Source: Dipteris shenzhenensis (lineage: Eukaryota; Polypodiophyta; Polypodiopsida; Gleicheniales). From it: DNA of 64,000 nt. Of this stretch, positions 31,764-42,347 are shown piece by piece. Numbering within the stretch: position 1 is the first letter of the stretch; each line of letters starts with the position of its first letter. The notes under the pieces were generated by a model. The model saw only the letters and a list, made by a program, of their open reading frames with translations, ran no database searches and was not told the origin of the DNA. The stretch lies in the NCBI GenBank assembly GCA_047967505.1, contig CM106539.1. One strand, 5' to 3'. The position numbers and the translations under genes are program-made.

Positions 31764-31987
31764 GTATTGATGGAGTCAAGCTAGACGATGGCCGCTTGCT
31801 TCTAGTTTACAACACAATTTCTCGTGCTATTCTCAAGGTTGCAATTTCATATGATGATGGAGACTCTTGGCATGACGTTTTGACACTAGAAGACAAAGAA
31901 AATAATGAGTATTCATATCCTGCTGTGATTCAATCCAGTGACAAGCTTGTACATACAACATACACTTACAATCGAACACAAATTAAG
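31764..31987 (+). CDS. Sialidase-like (BNR/Asp-box) gene, penultimate exon
   Basis: Host gene exon of 224 bp. The acceptor AG is at 31762-31763 and the donor GT at 31988. The frame gives [64 protein letters not shown], matching the C-terminal part of plant BNR/sialidase-like proteins. SYDDGDSW (31847-31870) is a perfect Asp-box, S-x-D-x-G-x-S-W. The upstream intron is phase 1 (the Gly codon is split) and the downstream intron phase 0. There are no stops. Plant members are predicted beta-propeller glycosidase-like proteins with unproven substrate. Upstream exons are not visible in the window, so the gene starts beyond the chromovirus insertion and perhaps outside the window. Confidence 0.87.
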
Positions 31988-31990
31988 GTG

Positions 31991-31993
<3 letters not shown>

Positions 31994-32033
<40 letters not shown>
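31994..32033. repeat. (CT)n microsatellite next to a splice donor
   Basis: A 40-base CT tract starting seven bases into the intron that follows the sialidase-like exon. Confidence 0.95.
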
Positions 32034-32036
<3 letters not shown>

Positions 32037-32779
32037 ATGCATGTGCCTCACATATAGAGTCTATGCACATGTGTTATGTTAGAGGCCAACACGTTATAAT
32101 GTGGGAATTAACAAAGAGAGTAATGAAAATTTGTGTCCCACTTTGATTCATACCCATGACAGTTTGTACAAACAACCAACAGCTGAATGTACATTGAGAT
32201 AATCTCTATTCTCTCTCTCTTTCCTGTTCTGTGTCTCTCAATGCACATATAGAAACATGTGCACATGCATGTGTGTGTGTGTGTTCTTATTTCAATTTTA
32301 AATTTAAATTTGCATATGTATGTACCAAAGTCCCCACAAATGCATTTCTAGCGGCAAAAAGAGATTCTATGGCCTTGCTTGAAAAGTATGATGGGCATGG
32401 TGTGTGACAAGACACCTCTCTCTTCGAAAAGAAGGTCATGGCATGAGGTCTTGTTTTTGCATTCCAAAAGAGATCTTCTTGGCATAGAGTGGCACACCAA
32501 TACACTTTGCAGAGATAAACCACCTCCTTTATCCCTACTTGCCTAACCATGAGGTTTTTGCCATAGCTGAGTGAGCTAGAAACAAGGTGAAGATAATTGG
32601 TCCGAATCCTGCCCCCATGTCTTATAGCTAGATGCAAGAGATCATCCCCAGCCACCTCTTTTACCTTTCTTGTAGCAATATATGAGGAAAAGATGGGTGT
32701 GTGGTTTTTTCTCACTGGAGAAAGTAGGTGCATCTTGCTAGGAAAAAATGGGTTCCCCTTCACAGGCTTGAGCGGTTTT

Positions 32780-32985
32780 TGGATTTCGGTTTTTTCCTTT
32801 TTTCGGTGATCTATAGTCGAGGTTTGGGATTGACTCCCACCTCATGAGAATGATTATGAGAGGTTTTGGATCAAGTTATCTCACCACCTCTAGTTTTGGG
32901 TTTTTTAAAAGGCTTGGGATGGATACTTCTCTCCCACCTCTGTTGTAATGTCTTGTTTTGAATGCAATATAATACTTCTTAGGGT
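32780..32985 (+). mobile_element. LINE B-like 3' tail remnant
   Basis: The sequence TCTCCCACCTCTGTTGTAATG, followed by a TTTTGAATGCAATATAATACTTC block, matches the 3' end of the LINE B-like fragment at 56280-56340. The coding part is not readable. Confidence 0.5.
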
Positions 32986-33029
32986 TAAAGCCAGCAAACT
33001 TCTCAAAGCCATACATAGGATGAGAAAAT

Positions 33030-33270
33030 GTCTTATGCACAAAGATTCATCAGAGCCCAAGGCGACAAATGGTGGGAGTCAGCCTATCATGATGAGACTC
33101 GAGATACAAGAGGGGTGTGGGGATTAGGCAGCATCGTAATTCTGTACCATGCATCTCTCACTTGGATGGACTCCCTAGAGCGGTGTGATGCACATGCCAG
33201 ATTTATATGGATCCAAATCAGAAGCGCATCTTTGTGAGACACCTTCATCGTAGTTTGCTATTGAAACTCA
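33030..33270 (+). pseudogene. LINE A-like endonuclease fragment
   Basis: The frame reads WWESAYHDETRDTRGVWGLG, SIVILYHASL, DAHARFIWIQIRSASL and, past a stop at 33237, DTFIVVCY. This matches the endonuclease of LINE A copy 2 near 58350-58540 (WESVFRQQTRRSGGVRGSGG, TRYLWVRIRRPPLRDLFIAVCY). It is an old, diverged fragment inside the intron. Confidence 0.65.
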
Positions 33271-35387
33271 ACAATACCTCTGCAATGCACATACAATGTG
33301 CTGAAATCCTCAAATACAAAATTGCTCTATGAAGCAAACTTGCCAAGAAAAGTTACAAAATAGCGGAGTTTTTACTTAATGTGAGCCTAAATTGGCACAA
33401 AATCGCAACCAAAATAGGTCCAAGTGCTATGCATTCTATTGCAAAATATGTATCAAGTGCTCATATAATCTTCACAAGAAGTTGTAGCTTGAATGAGAGA
33501 ATGTGGACTACTTTGTTATTAGCCTTCCCCTTTAGTGCTAGTCTTTGTTACAATCGAGTGTGCCCTTCACCTATAGAGTGATAATAGAAACTCTGTACAA
33601 AAACCTTTGTACAGATGAATATTCAAGTATGTGTGAGTACATGGAAATGTATGTATGAGTGCATATGTTTATACTATGGTGTACCCCGATCATTTGCTAA
33701 TGATGTCAGTGGGGGGATGTCATAGTAGCTAGTTCTTGCTATTGATAATGGAGTTTATGGTCTTGCACTTTGTGAGTGATTGTCATGAGATTGAAACTAC
33801 ACTGTGTTATACTTTCAAAATATGAATTTGAATTTGGGCATGTTTATGGATTCCGGCCCTTGACGATGAACATAAACTACTCCATGTGCCCCACTCCGAG
33901 GAAGGTATCGAATCCCTCCCGAATGTGTCCTTTGTGAACTCCAGATTGCTGAAGTCACCTCTAATAATAGAAAAATGCATCTTTGGTAGATTTCTTGTAA
34001 ACTAGTGCAAAAGGGCATTCTCTACTAAAATGGCATGTTATCCACCATGCACAAAGTGATCCACACTGCTCGTTCGTCTATGAGACCACCCTACCCAAAC
34101 ACATATGGGGCCAGGGCTTGCCCCATTGAGACATAAACTCTTCTGGTCCATCCCACTATCAGGAACTAGATATCTAGGTCCCATGCTAGAAGAAGGTATC
34201 TTCTGTGCTTATGTAAGACTGAAAACATGTGCTCTGAACCTAACAAGGTCTCTTTACAGATCCTATCGTTAAATCAGGTGTTGTTATGTGTGAACTTCTA
34301 AACAACTGGACTTTGCTAGTGGAAGCAATCCAAATCCATGCGGCATCCTGAAAGAGGCATCACTGGCTCCAAGCCCAAAGACATCAAGAAAGTGAAGGGT
34401 TGAGACTCCTAGCTTAATTGCATAGTGGTTCAAAGGCAAATGGATCACCTGGATGAGCTTCTCGCTCCTCTCTAAACCAATCACTACCACTGCACACCCA
34501 CAACCACACTTTCTCTAGGGGCAGCAATCTGAAAGGTGGCAGTGTGTCCATGTGCTAGCGACAGTTCCTGACCCATATGTCCCCACCACTCCTCCATCAT
34601 CTCCATCATTTGGACCTTCAAGTATGGTTGAAGATAACTGGAGTCTCATTGCTCCTCTCGTATGGCTGCAACAAAGGTGAAGGCCCAAAACGTATGGGTG
34701 GAGCTTCCCACTACTACAATTTTTCCCCTCATCAAAGGCTAGAGAATTAGAATCGAGATCTCTAAGGCAAGAGGGTACTCCTCTAGTACCTTTTTGTAGT
34801 TCGAGGGCCCTAGGCACTAGAACCCTTGTGGCAATGGATGGTGTTGGCGAGGTTTGCGTCTTGGAAGCTGAAAGAGAGGAGCCAAATCTAGGAAGATGTC
34901 AGGCTAGGCGAGATCCCAGTGAGGCCTAGAATGGGCTTTGACACGGAGGGGGGAGGTTGAGTGAGCGATGGGGGAACATGAGAGTGCAGTATGGGGGTCA
35001 AAGTGAAGGGGAGGGGAATGAGGCCTAGAAGGAATAGGCTCCAATAGAAGCAAGTGCTACTGTAGTGCACCATGCGTGTGCAAGTGTGTGAGAGTTTTGT
35101 GAGAGGGTAGAGTGCTTTATGAGTGGCATGAGGCATGCATGAGGTAATTGGGTAAGGGAGATTGTGAGTGACTAGGATATATGAGATTGAGTGATGTGGT
35201 AGGTGACGTGTGTCACAATGATCTGAGCAATGATGTCAAGAAGGTGAGTCCAATGGTGGGCTATAAGCATGTACTTGGTTCGTGGTATATGGGAGACGAT
35301 TTTAGATGAAACATTTTGTTCATTATTTCTTCCTCCCCAAAAGCCATGTTTTCCTTTACCCTCCTTGAGCCTCCTTGACTTTCAACA
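33271..35387. other. Intron of the sialidase-like gene; no clear gene
   Basis: AT-rich sequence without a supported gene. A short minus-strand stretch at 33880-33985 faintly recalls the GDFNNLE endonuclease motif of LINE B. The right part probably contains the LTR that ends at 35387 (CTTTCAACA), but its left end was not recognised. Confidence 0.4.
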
Positions 35388-35400
35388 TGGTATCAGAGCC
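35388..35400 (+). other. Primer-binding site, tRNA-iMet type
   Basis: TGGTATCAGAGCC, an exact match to the usual plant initiator-Met primer site, directly after TTTCAACA (an LTR-like end). Marks a + strand LTR element whose other parts are not recognisable. Confidence 0.75.
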
Positions 35401-35829
35401 TAAATAGAGTGTATGCAATCTTCTCTAGAACTTGCAGATCACAGTTTCTGATTTGGAAGGAGCTCCAAGCTGTTTTGCCTTCTCATTGCTATGTTGTTGA
35501 AGTCACATCATGGTTGCTGCTCAGAGGAGTTTGGATGATTCATTTCTTTGGGGCAAGAGTGAGCAGATGCTGATATAGGAGCTATGTTGGCTAAAGGAGG
35601 AGCACGCTCCAATCTCAATGATGAATAGCCAGACATGCCTCAAAGGTTGCCCTCCTTGTCACCGACTCAGAATTAAGCAAGCATGTTTACAGATTCACCA
35701 TGCAGCCTTATCATTTTGCAGCAGCATGAGCAGTACGCCATCATTTACGAGGAAGTACAGGATGGCTACCAGCCCATTAGTTGGTGGGGAAGGGGTGACA
35801 AGCCCAAAGAAGCTGCAGCCAGACCTACA

Positions 35830-36260
35830 GCTGGCTGGGGAAGGAGAGGATAGTGACAGAAGGGGGCGGGTAAGTAGAAGCGGCAAGAAAAAGGCGTACA
35901 GGGAAGGAGGAGGCTAGGCAGGAATAGTTGCCTTGAAAGAGAGGTATGCATGGGTAAAGTGATGCCTGGTAGGAATCCCAGGTTTGCTCTGGGTTTATCC
36001 ACACCGACTGGAATTCTTGACTCTGTAGTAAAGGAGAGTGTCGTATAAGGAGCTTCTGAATCAGTCCACTCCCACTCTCCGAGGTCCCAAGGAAGGTGCT
36101 GGAGTTGGCCTCCACACCAGAGAGCTCGAGGTGCTAGATGACCCATAACAAGCGACATGTGTGCGTCTACCATTGACCATCATTGATTCCAACCACTCTG
36201 ATTGTGTAAAGAACAGCATCCTCAATTGGCTCTTGCTCTCATAGTTATGACTAGACTCCA
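35830..36260 (-). pseudogene. Decayed LINE B ORF2 fragment
   Basis: On the minus strand ALWCGGQLQHLPWDLGEWEWTD near 36060-36130 matches LWLYGGVPIRYLQWDPGEWEWID of LINE B. The frame soon degenerates. Confidence 0.6.
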
Positions 36261-36339
36261 ACCCTCTGCAGCCTCACACAGAACTGTCTCTCCTCTCTGA
36301 TTCTAAAGAATGTTGTGGGCCCTACATCCGATCAGCTCC

Positions 36340-37330
36340 CTAAAGCCAATCAAAGGGTATGGCAGAGTCCATTCAAAATATGATAAAATCTTGTAAAAGC
36401 CTTACACAAAATGATGCAGAAAAGAAACAAGGCTGTCATAACCAATCCAGAGAGTGAAAGTGCCATGACGCCCCTCTGGCTGTATATGTGGCGAATGTGA
36501 ACCATGGTCCCACTCTCATAAAGAAGATCTCCTGGCCATTCAGCACATGAAGGGCCGCTATTCCAAGTGGCCATGAGAGGATGTGTACAATACCCTACTA
36601 GATCATTGAAAGTGATAGTGAAGCACAAGTTTTGAGTCCTATGTAAGGCCTCTGTGCATCTAGATCTCCAAATTTACCTTGTAGTAACACTGGAAATGAT
36701 CTCCCAAGTAGGTTCTATAGAAGGAGACTAAGGTCTGTGCAAAGAAATAGGCATTGCATCTAGAGTGATAAGCCAAAGGACTCCTATGATGAGGATGGAA
36801 TGCTTCCTCATAAAAATCTGAGAACTTGATAGTGTGAGATAGGCCACTCTCCTCATCCTCTCCTCATCTTACCAAACGAGTGTGCAATGTTCTACCAGTT
36901 CCTCTAGGCATCTTTGTAATCCCAAGTGCAATGTTGAACAAACAATAAAGCTATAAGGCATCACGGGCATTGGGGATTCTCATCGAGGGTCCACCATGCT
37001 AGAAAAACATGGACATTTGTCTCTTCAAATAGGATATCCAAAGTCATCTCCATGCACGGGTTGAGTGATGACTGAGATCTTCCATTATGCTCTCCGGGTG
37101 GATACCCACTATAGGCTCTAAATGGCATTCTCTTGAAGAGTGAAAGTGTCCTATAGGGGGTTGCTCCATCAATCCATTTCCGAGATCCCATGGTAGGTGC
37201 TGGAGTGGACATCCACCATAAAGCCAAAGACACTACCCAATGCAAGACAAGGTGAGGATCTATGTACCATTGACTATTGCTGAAGCCAACTATTCTCATC
37301 ATGTGGAGAATTACATTCTGAATCATCCCC
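36340..37330 (-). pseudogene. Second decayed LINE B ORF2 fragment
   Basis: On the minus strand two LINE B landmarks occur in the right order: LALWWMSTPAPTMGSRKWIDG near 37150-37240 (the YGG...WEWID region) and WEIISSV...IWRSRCTEAL near 36640-36710 (compare WEILASIASWHIWRARCTEAL in B1). The intervening finger region is not readable. Confidence 0.6.
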
Positions 37331-37432
37331 TGCTCTATCAGTCTGACTAATCTCCAACCCTCTCCAACATCTTAGAGAACTGGCTCTCCTCCCTCATCCC
37401 AAAGGATGCAGTTAACTTGTAAGTGAACACTT

Positions 37433-38273
37433 GTGCCTGAGAAGACATACAGCCATAGACTCTTTATACCCTCAATGGTCTGCTTCCCGAACCCAGTCAA
37501 TGGATATGGTTGTGTCAACCTGCAAGGTGTGCCTGTAAGTGCCTCACAAGTCTTGAGTGATTATGTGACACTCGATGGGGGCAGCTCCCTCAAAACTGTC
37601 CAAGTGCCCACAATGTAGGCTGGTCCCTGGACCACTACATGTATTCCCAACTAGCCCAATGGGCGTCCTCTGTCATCAACAAGAAACTCACTCTGCATGA
37701 TGGACTGCCTATCCCTCTTATCTTAAGTCTGAGGAAGAATCGTGAAAGGGCTGGTCTGATTTGTCACCCGGCTCTGATGGCCATTGCCGAGAGGGAGAAG
37801 ATGCTAAATGAGCAAATCGTTCCAAGGCTTCCCTATGAAGGGGAGAAGATGCTAGGAGTCATCTAACAATCAGCTTCCCTATGTCTAGGTCGGAAAGGCC
37901 CCCCGAGCATGGTATTGGTGTCTAATCTTTGTTCAAGAAGATGCAGCCAGTCTATGTTCACTGCCTTCTCCTGAAGAAGAAGGAACGCCTTTCTCCTCTG
38001 TGTCAGCTACTCGATGATAAAGTTGCTAGTAAGCTGAAGCACTTAGCGGAGCCTAAGGAACTATTTCCGGAAGTCAAGTCATGGCTGCTCCAGATATCCA
38101 TAATCTACTCTGAAAGATTGTCATCCAAGTACATGCAGTCCAATAACCTAAATCTTAAAGATGTTGTCCTTACCAAGTCCATGATGAGGAGGACAATAGG
38201 AAGATGGTCGGACGTGATGGTACCTGATGAGATGAGAGTGCAAGACCCTAACAAGCTAGTATGCACACGTTGA
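37433..38273 (+). other. Unrecognised ORF-rich stretch in the intron
   Basis: Three consecutive + strand ORFs (37433-37618, 37639-37866, 37929-38273) use complex, non-repetitive sequence, e.g. LAQWASSVINKKLTLHDGLP and SERLSSKYMQSNNLNLKDVV. I recognise no family. It may be an old captured or retroposed fragment, or chance. Confidence 0.3.
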
Positions 38274-38717
38274 GGATTTGGCTTGATTGTTTTTTGGTAG
38301 CTCTCAGGCAGTCAAAGATGTGGCACTTTGCCCCACCACCTTGGCTCTGCTTGTCATACCAGGACCCAGTGTTTTGGCTATCCTACTTGATGCTTTTAAT
38401 TTGTTATTTTCATCGGGTTTACATTGCTTCAAGATGTGTATATTGGGAAAAACTTTCCTTTACTCATCCTCCTCCATTTTCTAAGGACTAACATAAAGTA
38501 AACATCATGGAATCCAACTCTTGTTTGGGAGCTCTTAACATTCTCATGAAGACTATGAGTGGATGCAACAATTGTAGAGGAAACAAGATAGCCAATGGAA
38601 AAAGAAAACTATAACTCCTTCATGCTTGTAAAAGAGAGTGAAATGCAGGACAAATGCTTATGAAGGTATGCTTTCTGTGTCCAACATTACTGACATTTTG
38701 ATATATGGTGTCTGCAG

Positions 38718-38750
38718 CATGTTGTGCTTCGACCGGATCTTTTATTTTAA
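38718..38750 (+). CDS. Sialidase-like gene, terminal coding exon
   Basis: After the acceptor TGTCTGCAG at 38709-38717 the frame reads HVVLRPDLLF and stops at TAA 38748-38750. In plant BNR/sialidase-like proteins the end of the protein follows TQIK/RIK directly with HVVL-P, so this completes the protein started at 31764. The intron is 6730 bp and phase 0 on both sides. The match is short (10 residues), so the call rests on the sequence, the phase and the splice site together. Sequence after 38750 would be the 3' UTR. Confidence 0.72.
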   Translation, partial: HVVLRPDLLF

Positions 38751-39137
38751 CAGAGTCTCCTTCATTTGATGTCATCACTGACAACGCTATTGTAAGAATC
38801 TTCCTTTTAATAGAGGGCTAAAATTAATTGCATATCTTGGTTGAGAGAGAGCTCGAATTTGAGATTTCATGAGTACAGGAAAGATCTAGGAGTTTTCTGC
38901 ATATTTGAGAGCATTAGGATGTTGCCCCTCCCCTCACTCAGACCCCCCTGCCCCCCTCCCTGGCCTCCCACTCTTCCATCTTTGTCTAGATCCTAGATGC
39001 AATTATCGCCGTAATTTCAATGTGATCTGGAGCAGCTATCACAGAGCTGGAGTTCTAATTGAGGTTTAACAGGTCTTTTTAGGCTGTCACACCGATCCAG
39101 TCGGGTCTCCAGTGGACATAAATAGAGTTATTTAACT

Positions 39138-39138
<1 letters not shown>
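38751..39138 (+). other. Probable 3' UTR and downstream sequence
   Basis: No ORF of interest. AT-rich sequence directly after the stop codon; no poly(A) signal could be assigned with confidence. Confidence 0.35.

Positions 39139-39229
<91 letters not shown>
39139..39229. repeat. Compound microsatellite (CT)n(AT)n(CT)n
   Basis: CT tract, then 11 AT units, then a second CT tract of ~46 bases. Confidence 0.95.
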
Positions 39230-39231
<2 letters not shown>

Positions 39232-39639
39232 CCCCCCAACAAGCTACCATCGTTGAAGCTCTTACCATCCCAAATCATCTTTCTGGCTGTGAAAACACCT
39301 ACTATGACAGATAAGGTAGGGGCCGGAAATAGAGAGATACACATGCTATCTGCCCCTTGTGGAGGAATAAAACCTTGTCTGCAAGGCTACAACACGTCCG
39401 AATGGCGACCACAGGACTGTTTCCGACCATACTCAGCTTGCCATCATCATGTCATCTACTGCTGCGTTCATGCTACCTGAAGCTCTTGAAACCCCCTTGA
39501 ATTGCAAGATATGAATGGCCATATTTGATTTTTACTTTTGCTTCCAGAGCTCATTTTGATAGAACTATTGATAGTCTATGAGCAAACACCTCAAGCAAGC
39601 ATGACCATTCATTAAAGATGAATGGACCAGGTTTGTCTC

Positions 39640-39930
39640 AATGCACTTTTTCTATTGTATTTCTCTGGATTTTGGCCTATGGGAGGGGCTTTCTTTATTT
39701 TCTCCTCTCAAGGTTGGGCTTCTAGAAAAAGGAGGGCATGCTACTTCTGTCTTAGCATATCAGTTAACAAACAGGAGTAGACAGAAACAAAAGGAATTCC
39801 TCTTCTAGTTCTTTTTTCCAATTGCTGCTGGATTTCGGCCTACTGGGAGGGGTCTTCTTGATTTGATCCTCTCAATTTTGGGTTACTAAAAAGGAGGATG
39901 TGCCACTTCTGTCTTAATATGGTGACAGTT
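39640..39930. repeat. Two diverged direct repeats (~170-bp spacing)
   Basis: The blocks at 39667-39762 and 39830-39923 share CTGGATTT(T/C)GGCCTA, TGGGAGGGG, CCTCTCAA and GCCACTTCTGTCTTA-like words in the same order. The origin is not recognised. Confidence 0.6.
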
Positions 39931-40566
39931 GACAAACACAAGCAGAAGGGTTCCATAAGTATGGTAGCAGCAGCAGTTCAGCTATCTGATTCCTGGGATC
40001 CATTCCATGTCCCTTTGGCAGATGCAACTATTGAACCAGCTACTCAGAGACAGCAAGATTCTAATTTGTGTACTCTAGTCTCTTTCAATTGCCATATTAA
40101 TCGTTATGTTTTCTCTCCATTTCCTTGGTGAGTATCTCAAGCTAGGCATGCATCTTTTTACTTAGTCGTGCATATACTAGTAGTTAGTAGTGCATGCTAT
40201 GAATATTGCTACTTGATAGCAATTCATTAGATTAGACTAGCTCTCTATAGCCCATACAATCTGTATCAGAGCTCGGCTCTGTGGCATCCAGCTTCTTCAA
40301 ATTCTAAAAGGTCTACAGATGTATTTTATGGAGAGATCAACCTGGAGTGCAGTCCGAGGAGAGAAGCAGCCAACAACTGGAGTGTATTAAGTCTGAGTCA
40401 CAGAGAAATTTATTTCATTTTGTTACTTGATAGGAAAAGCAATCTAGAAAGTCTGCTCGAGGAGTCAAAGACAAGTAACAAAATTTAGACAAATCATTGA
40501 AATAGGGGAAGATAGAAAACCAATTGAAATAATATCACGGTTTGAGGAGTTGTAAATTGGATAGGT
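39931..40566. other. No recognisable gene
   Basis: AT-rich sequence between the direct repeats and the LINE B remnant. A weak primer-site-like TGTATCAGAGC at 40262 lacks an LTR end. Confidence 0.4.
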
Positions 40567-40660
40567 TGCAGAGAGTCTTTTGGAGGAGACTTTGGAAATC
40601 CCTCAGGACGCACTTGGATTTTCTTTGGAATTTTTTCTCTCTATGGTGACAAACCAGGCT
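40567..40660 (+). pseudogene. LINE B zf-RVT fragment adjoining B3
   Basis: LQRVFWRRLWKSLR can be read just before B3 begins, matching LQRCFLRRLWKSHR of LINE B. It is a short relic of an older copy into which, or beside which, B3 inserted. Confidence 0.6.
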
Positions 40661-40675
40661 TGATTCCTGCAGAGC

Positions 40676-41170
40676 TGCTGCTCCTCCCCGACCCTTGCTG
40701 CCCCCTCTCCCTCAGCCCCTCCCTCCCTCCCCCTCCCCCTCCCTCGCCCTCACCCTGTCCCCCGCCCCCTCCCTCAGCCCCTCCCTCCCTCCTCCTCCTC
40801 TCCCTCTCAGCCCGCTCCCCCTTCCCTGCCTCTCAGCCCTCTCCCCCTCCTCTCCCCCGCTCCCTATCCCCCGCCTCAGCCTGCTCCTCCCCCCGTTCCC
40901 TACCCTCCGCCTCAGCCCTCCCTCTACCCCGCCCCTACCCCCTGCCTCTACCCCCCTCTCCTCTACCCCTCTCCCTACCCCCCGCCTCAGCTCTCTCCCC
41001 TCTCCTCTCTCCTGCTCCCTACCCTCCTCCTCAGCCCTCTCATCTACCCCCCTCTCCTCTCCCCCACTCCCTATCCCCCCGCCTCAGCCCTCTCTTCTAC
41101 CCCCTCCTCTACCCATCCTATCTCTCCCCTCTTTTGCTTCCTATCTCCCCCCTCTTTCATTCTCCCGCAA
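40676..41170 (+). promoter_or_regulatory. C/T-rich 5' UTR of LINE B3
   Basis: Almost pure C and T, with repeated CCCCGCCTCAGCCCTCTC(C/T)-like units of roughly 50 bp. It is equivalent in position and composition to 23370-24085 in B2. The long ORFs here are low-complexity Pro/Ser/Leu artefacts. Confidence 0.55.
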
Positions 41171-41232
41171 CGCTTTTTGGAACGGACAGAGCCTCAAAAG
41201 TGTTCGAATCGGCCTCCTCACCTCGATTGGTG

Positions 41233-41367
41233 ATGGATATTCCGTCAGCCAATCCTATTCCACCTCCACCAGACGCAAAAACTATTACATTTTTTGAAGA
41301 CGAGTTGCAGCAGCTCAAGAACAACGTAGAGATTGAATGCTCTACCACGTTGATCGCACGCATCTTC
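41233..41367 (+). pseudogene. LINE B3 ORF1, N-terminal part before the insertion
   Basis: It starts at ATG 41233 (MDIPSANPIPPPPDAKTITF) shortly after the C/T-rich leader. It covers 45 codons ending CSTTLIARIF, where the LTR element interrupts it. The frame resumes at 43487 with GSHPSKSQARDWMLAAL, a DUF4283-like ORF1 N-terminal pattern. Confidence 0.75.
41363..41367. repeat. Left target duplication of the LTR element
   Basis: TCTTC. The right flank at 43482-43486 is TGTTC (one mismatch); the equivalent site in tandem unit 3 (46059-46063) is exactly TCTTC. Confidence 0.7.
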
Positions 41368-41703
41368 TGTTAGAAAGGAAGCATGAGCAAGAGCAAGTGA
41401 GCAAATAGCAGCAATAGCAAGTATGATTTCATTCATGAGTAGAGTTACATATAGTGGAATGCCCTTGAGTAGGTGGCTCTAGATCCATGATTATCTCCCT
41501 AATTGTCTCCATCAGTAACACCCCCAAGTCCTCCATCAAACTGGCCACCATGTCCCTAACTTATCTCAATCACACCTAGATGGGTGGCACCTAACTGATG
41601 AGTCACTTGACACACCCACCATGGTGCTCACTAGGACATTGGCACACACACACCACATGACCATGTCCATAAGTGTGTCGCCTAAACATCAATTTATCCA
41701 ACA
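41368..41703 (-). repeat. 3' LTR of the non-autonomous element
   Basis: 336 bp, TGTT...AACA, next to the polypurine tract. It is the only LTR of the group outside the tandem array. Confidence 0.85.
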
Positions 41704-42029
41704 TAACCCCCCTTAAATTGATGACCTTCTACCCTGGCAGTAGATAATGGGATACTACATGGTTTTCATGCTCCCGACCTTGTTCTCACTCCAGTTGCAT
41801 TGGTAGTAGACTCATGTGGACACCCTAGCTCCACCATGATCTCACTCCAAATCAGGTTACCTCGGTTTACAATAAGAGAGTCCACCTGGAATATGTGTCT
41901 TTGGGTATCACCATAGGACATATGACTGAAAGCAGGCAAACATGACTAACTAAAATGGAAATAACATATTATTTTAGAATGGACTATCCATGGCAGAGCA
42001 CCTTATTGACTCAATCACACAACATAGAA

Positions 42030-42347
42030 CTAGGTGATAGGGTCAATGCCCCCCTCGATAAAATTTCCCTTATTGATGACAATCATATCATCACAGTAGA
42101 CTTCATACTTCTTGTTGCTTGGATCCTTTTCCCTTAAGGCCTTGTCCTTCATGACATCTTCTTGCTCTTCTTTAGGGCAAAAGAAATCTCCTTCTCCATA
42201 CATGTGTAGATTGCTTGCCATAAATTCAGAGAAGCCTAATTGCTTAGCATAATAATAACCAGTGGGTTTCTCCCAAAGCCGCTTCAGTGGTGACTTCTTG
42301 ATGACCTTGTACTTGGGCTTTTCCTCCTTCACCTTTGAGGAATCCAT
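42030..42347 (-). CDS. Small conserved ORF inside the LTR element, function unknown
   Basis: A 105-codon ORF in the sense direction of the element, basic at the N-terminus (SSKVKEEKPKYKVIKK) and acidic later. The central block SPLKRLWEKPTGYYYAKQLG, then FSEFMASNLHMYGEGDF, matches the + strand ORF at 12056-12316. The ORF is intact here while everything else nearby is decayed. No domain is recognised: it could be a captured host gene piece or an element-specific protein. An ATG start is present at the 5' end of the ORF. Confidence 0.5.
   Translation of the reverse strand: MDSSKVKEEKPKYKVIKKSPLKRLWEKPTGYYYAKQLGFSEFMASNLHMYGEGDFFCPKEEQEDVMKDKALREKDPSNKKYEVYCDDMIVINKGNFIEGGIDPIT

Noticed and set aside
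32287-32763. 158-codon minus-strand ORF in the intron
   Set aside because: No recognisable domain, and surrounded by decayed LINE tails; likely chance.
33700-33730. Possible polypurine tract and LTR start (GTGGGGGGATGTCATAG)
   Set aside because: No matching LTR end or partner LTR could be found.
40262-40272. Primer-binding-site-like TGTATCAGAGC
   Set aside because: Lacks one G of the usual site and has no LTR end (CA) immediately before it.
40660-41373. ORFs of ~200-237 codons rich in Pro, Ser and Leu
   Set aside because: Low-complexity translation of the C/T-rich leader of LINE B3; only the segment from ATG 41233 is taken as ORF1.
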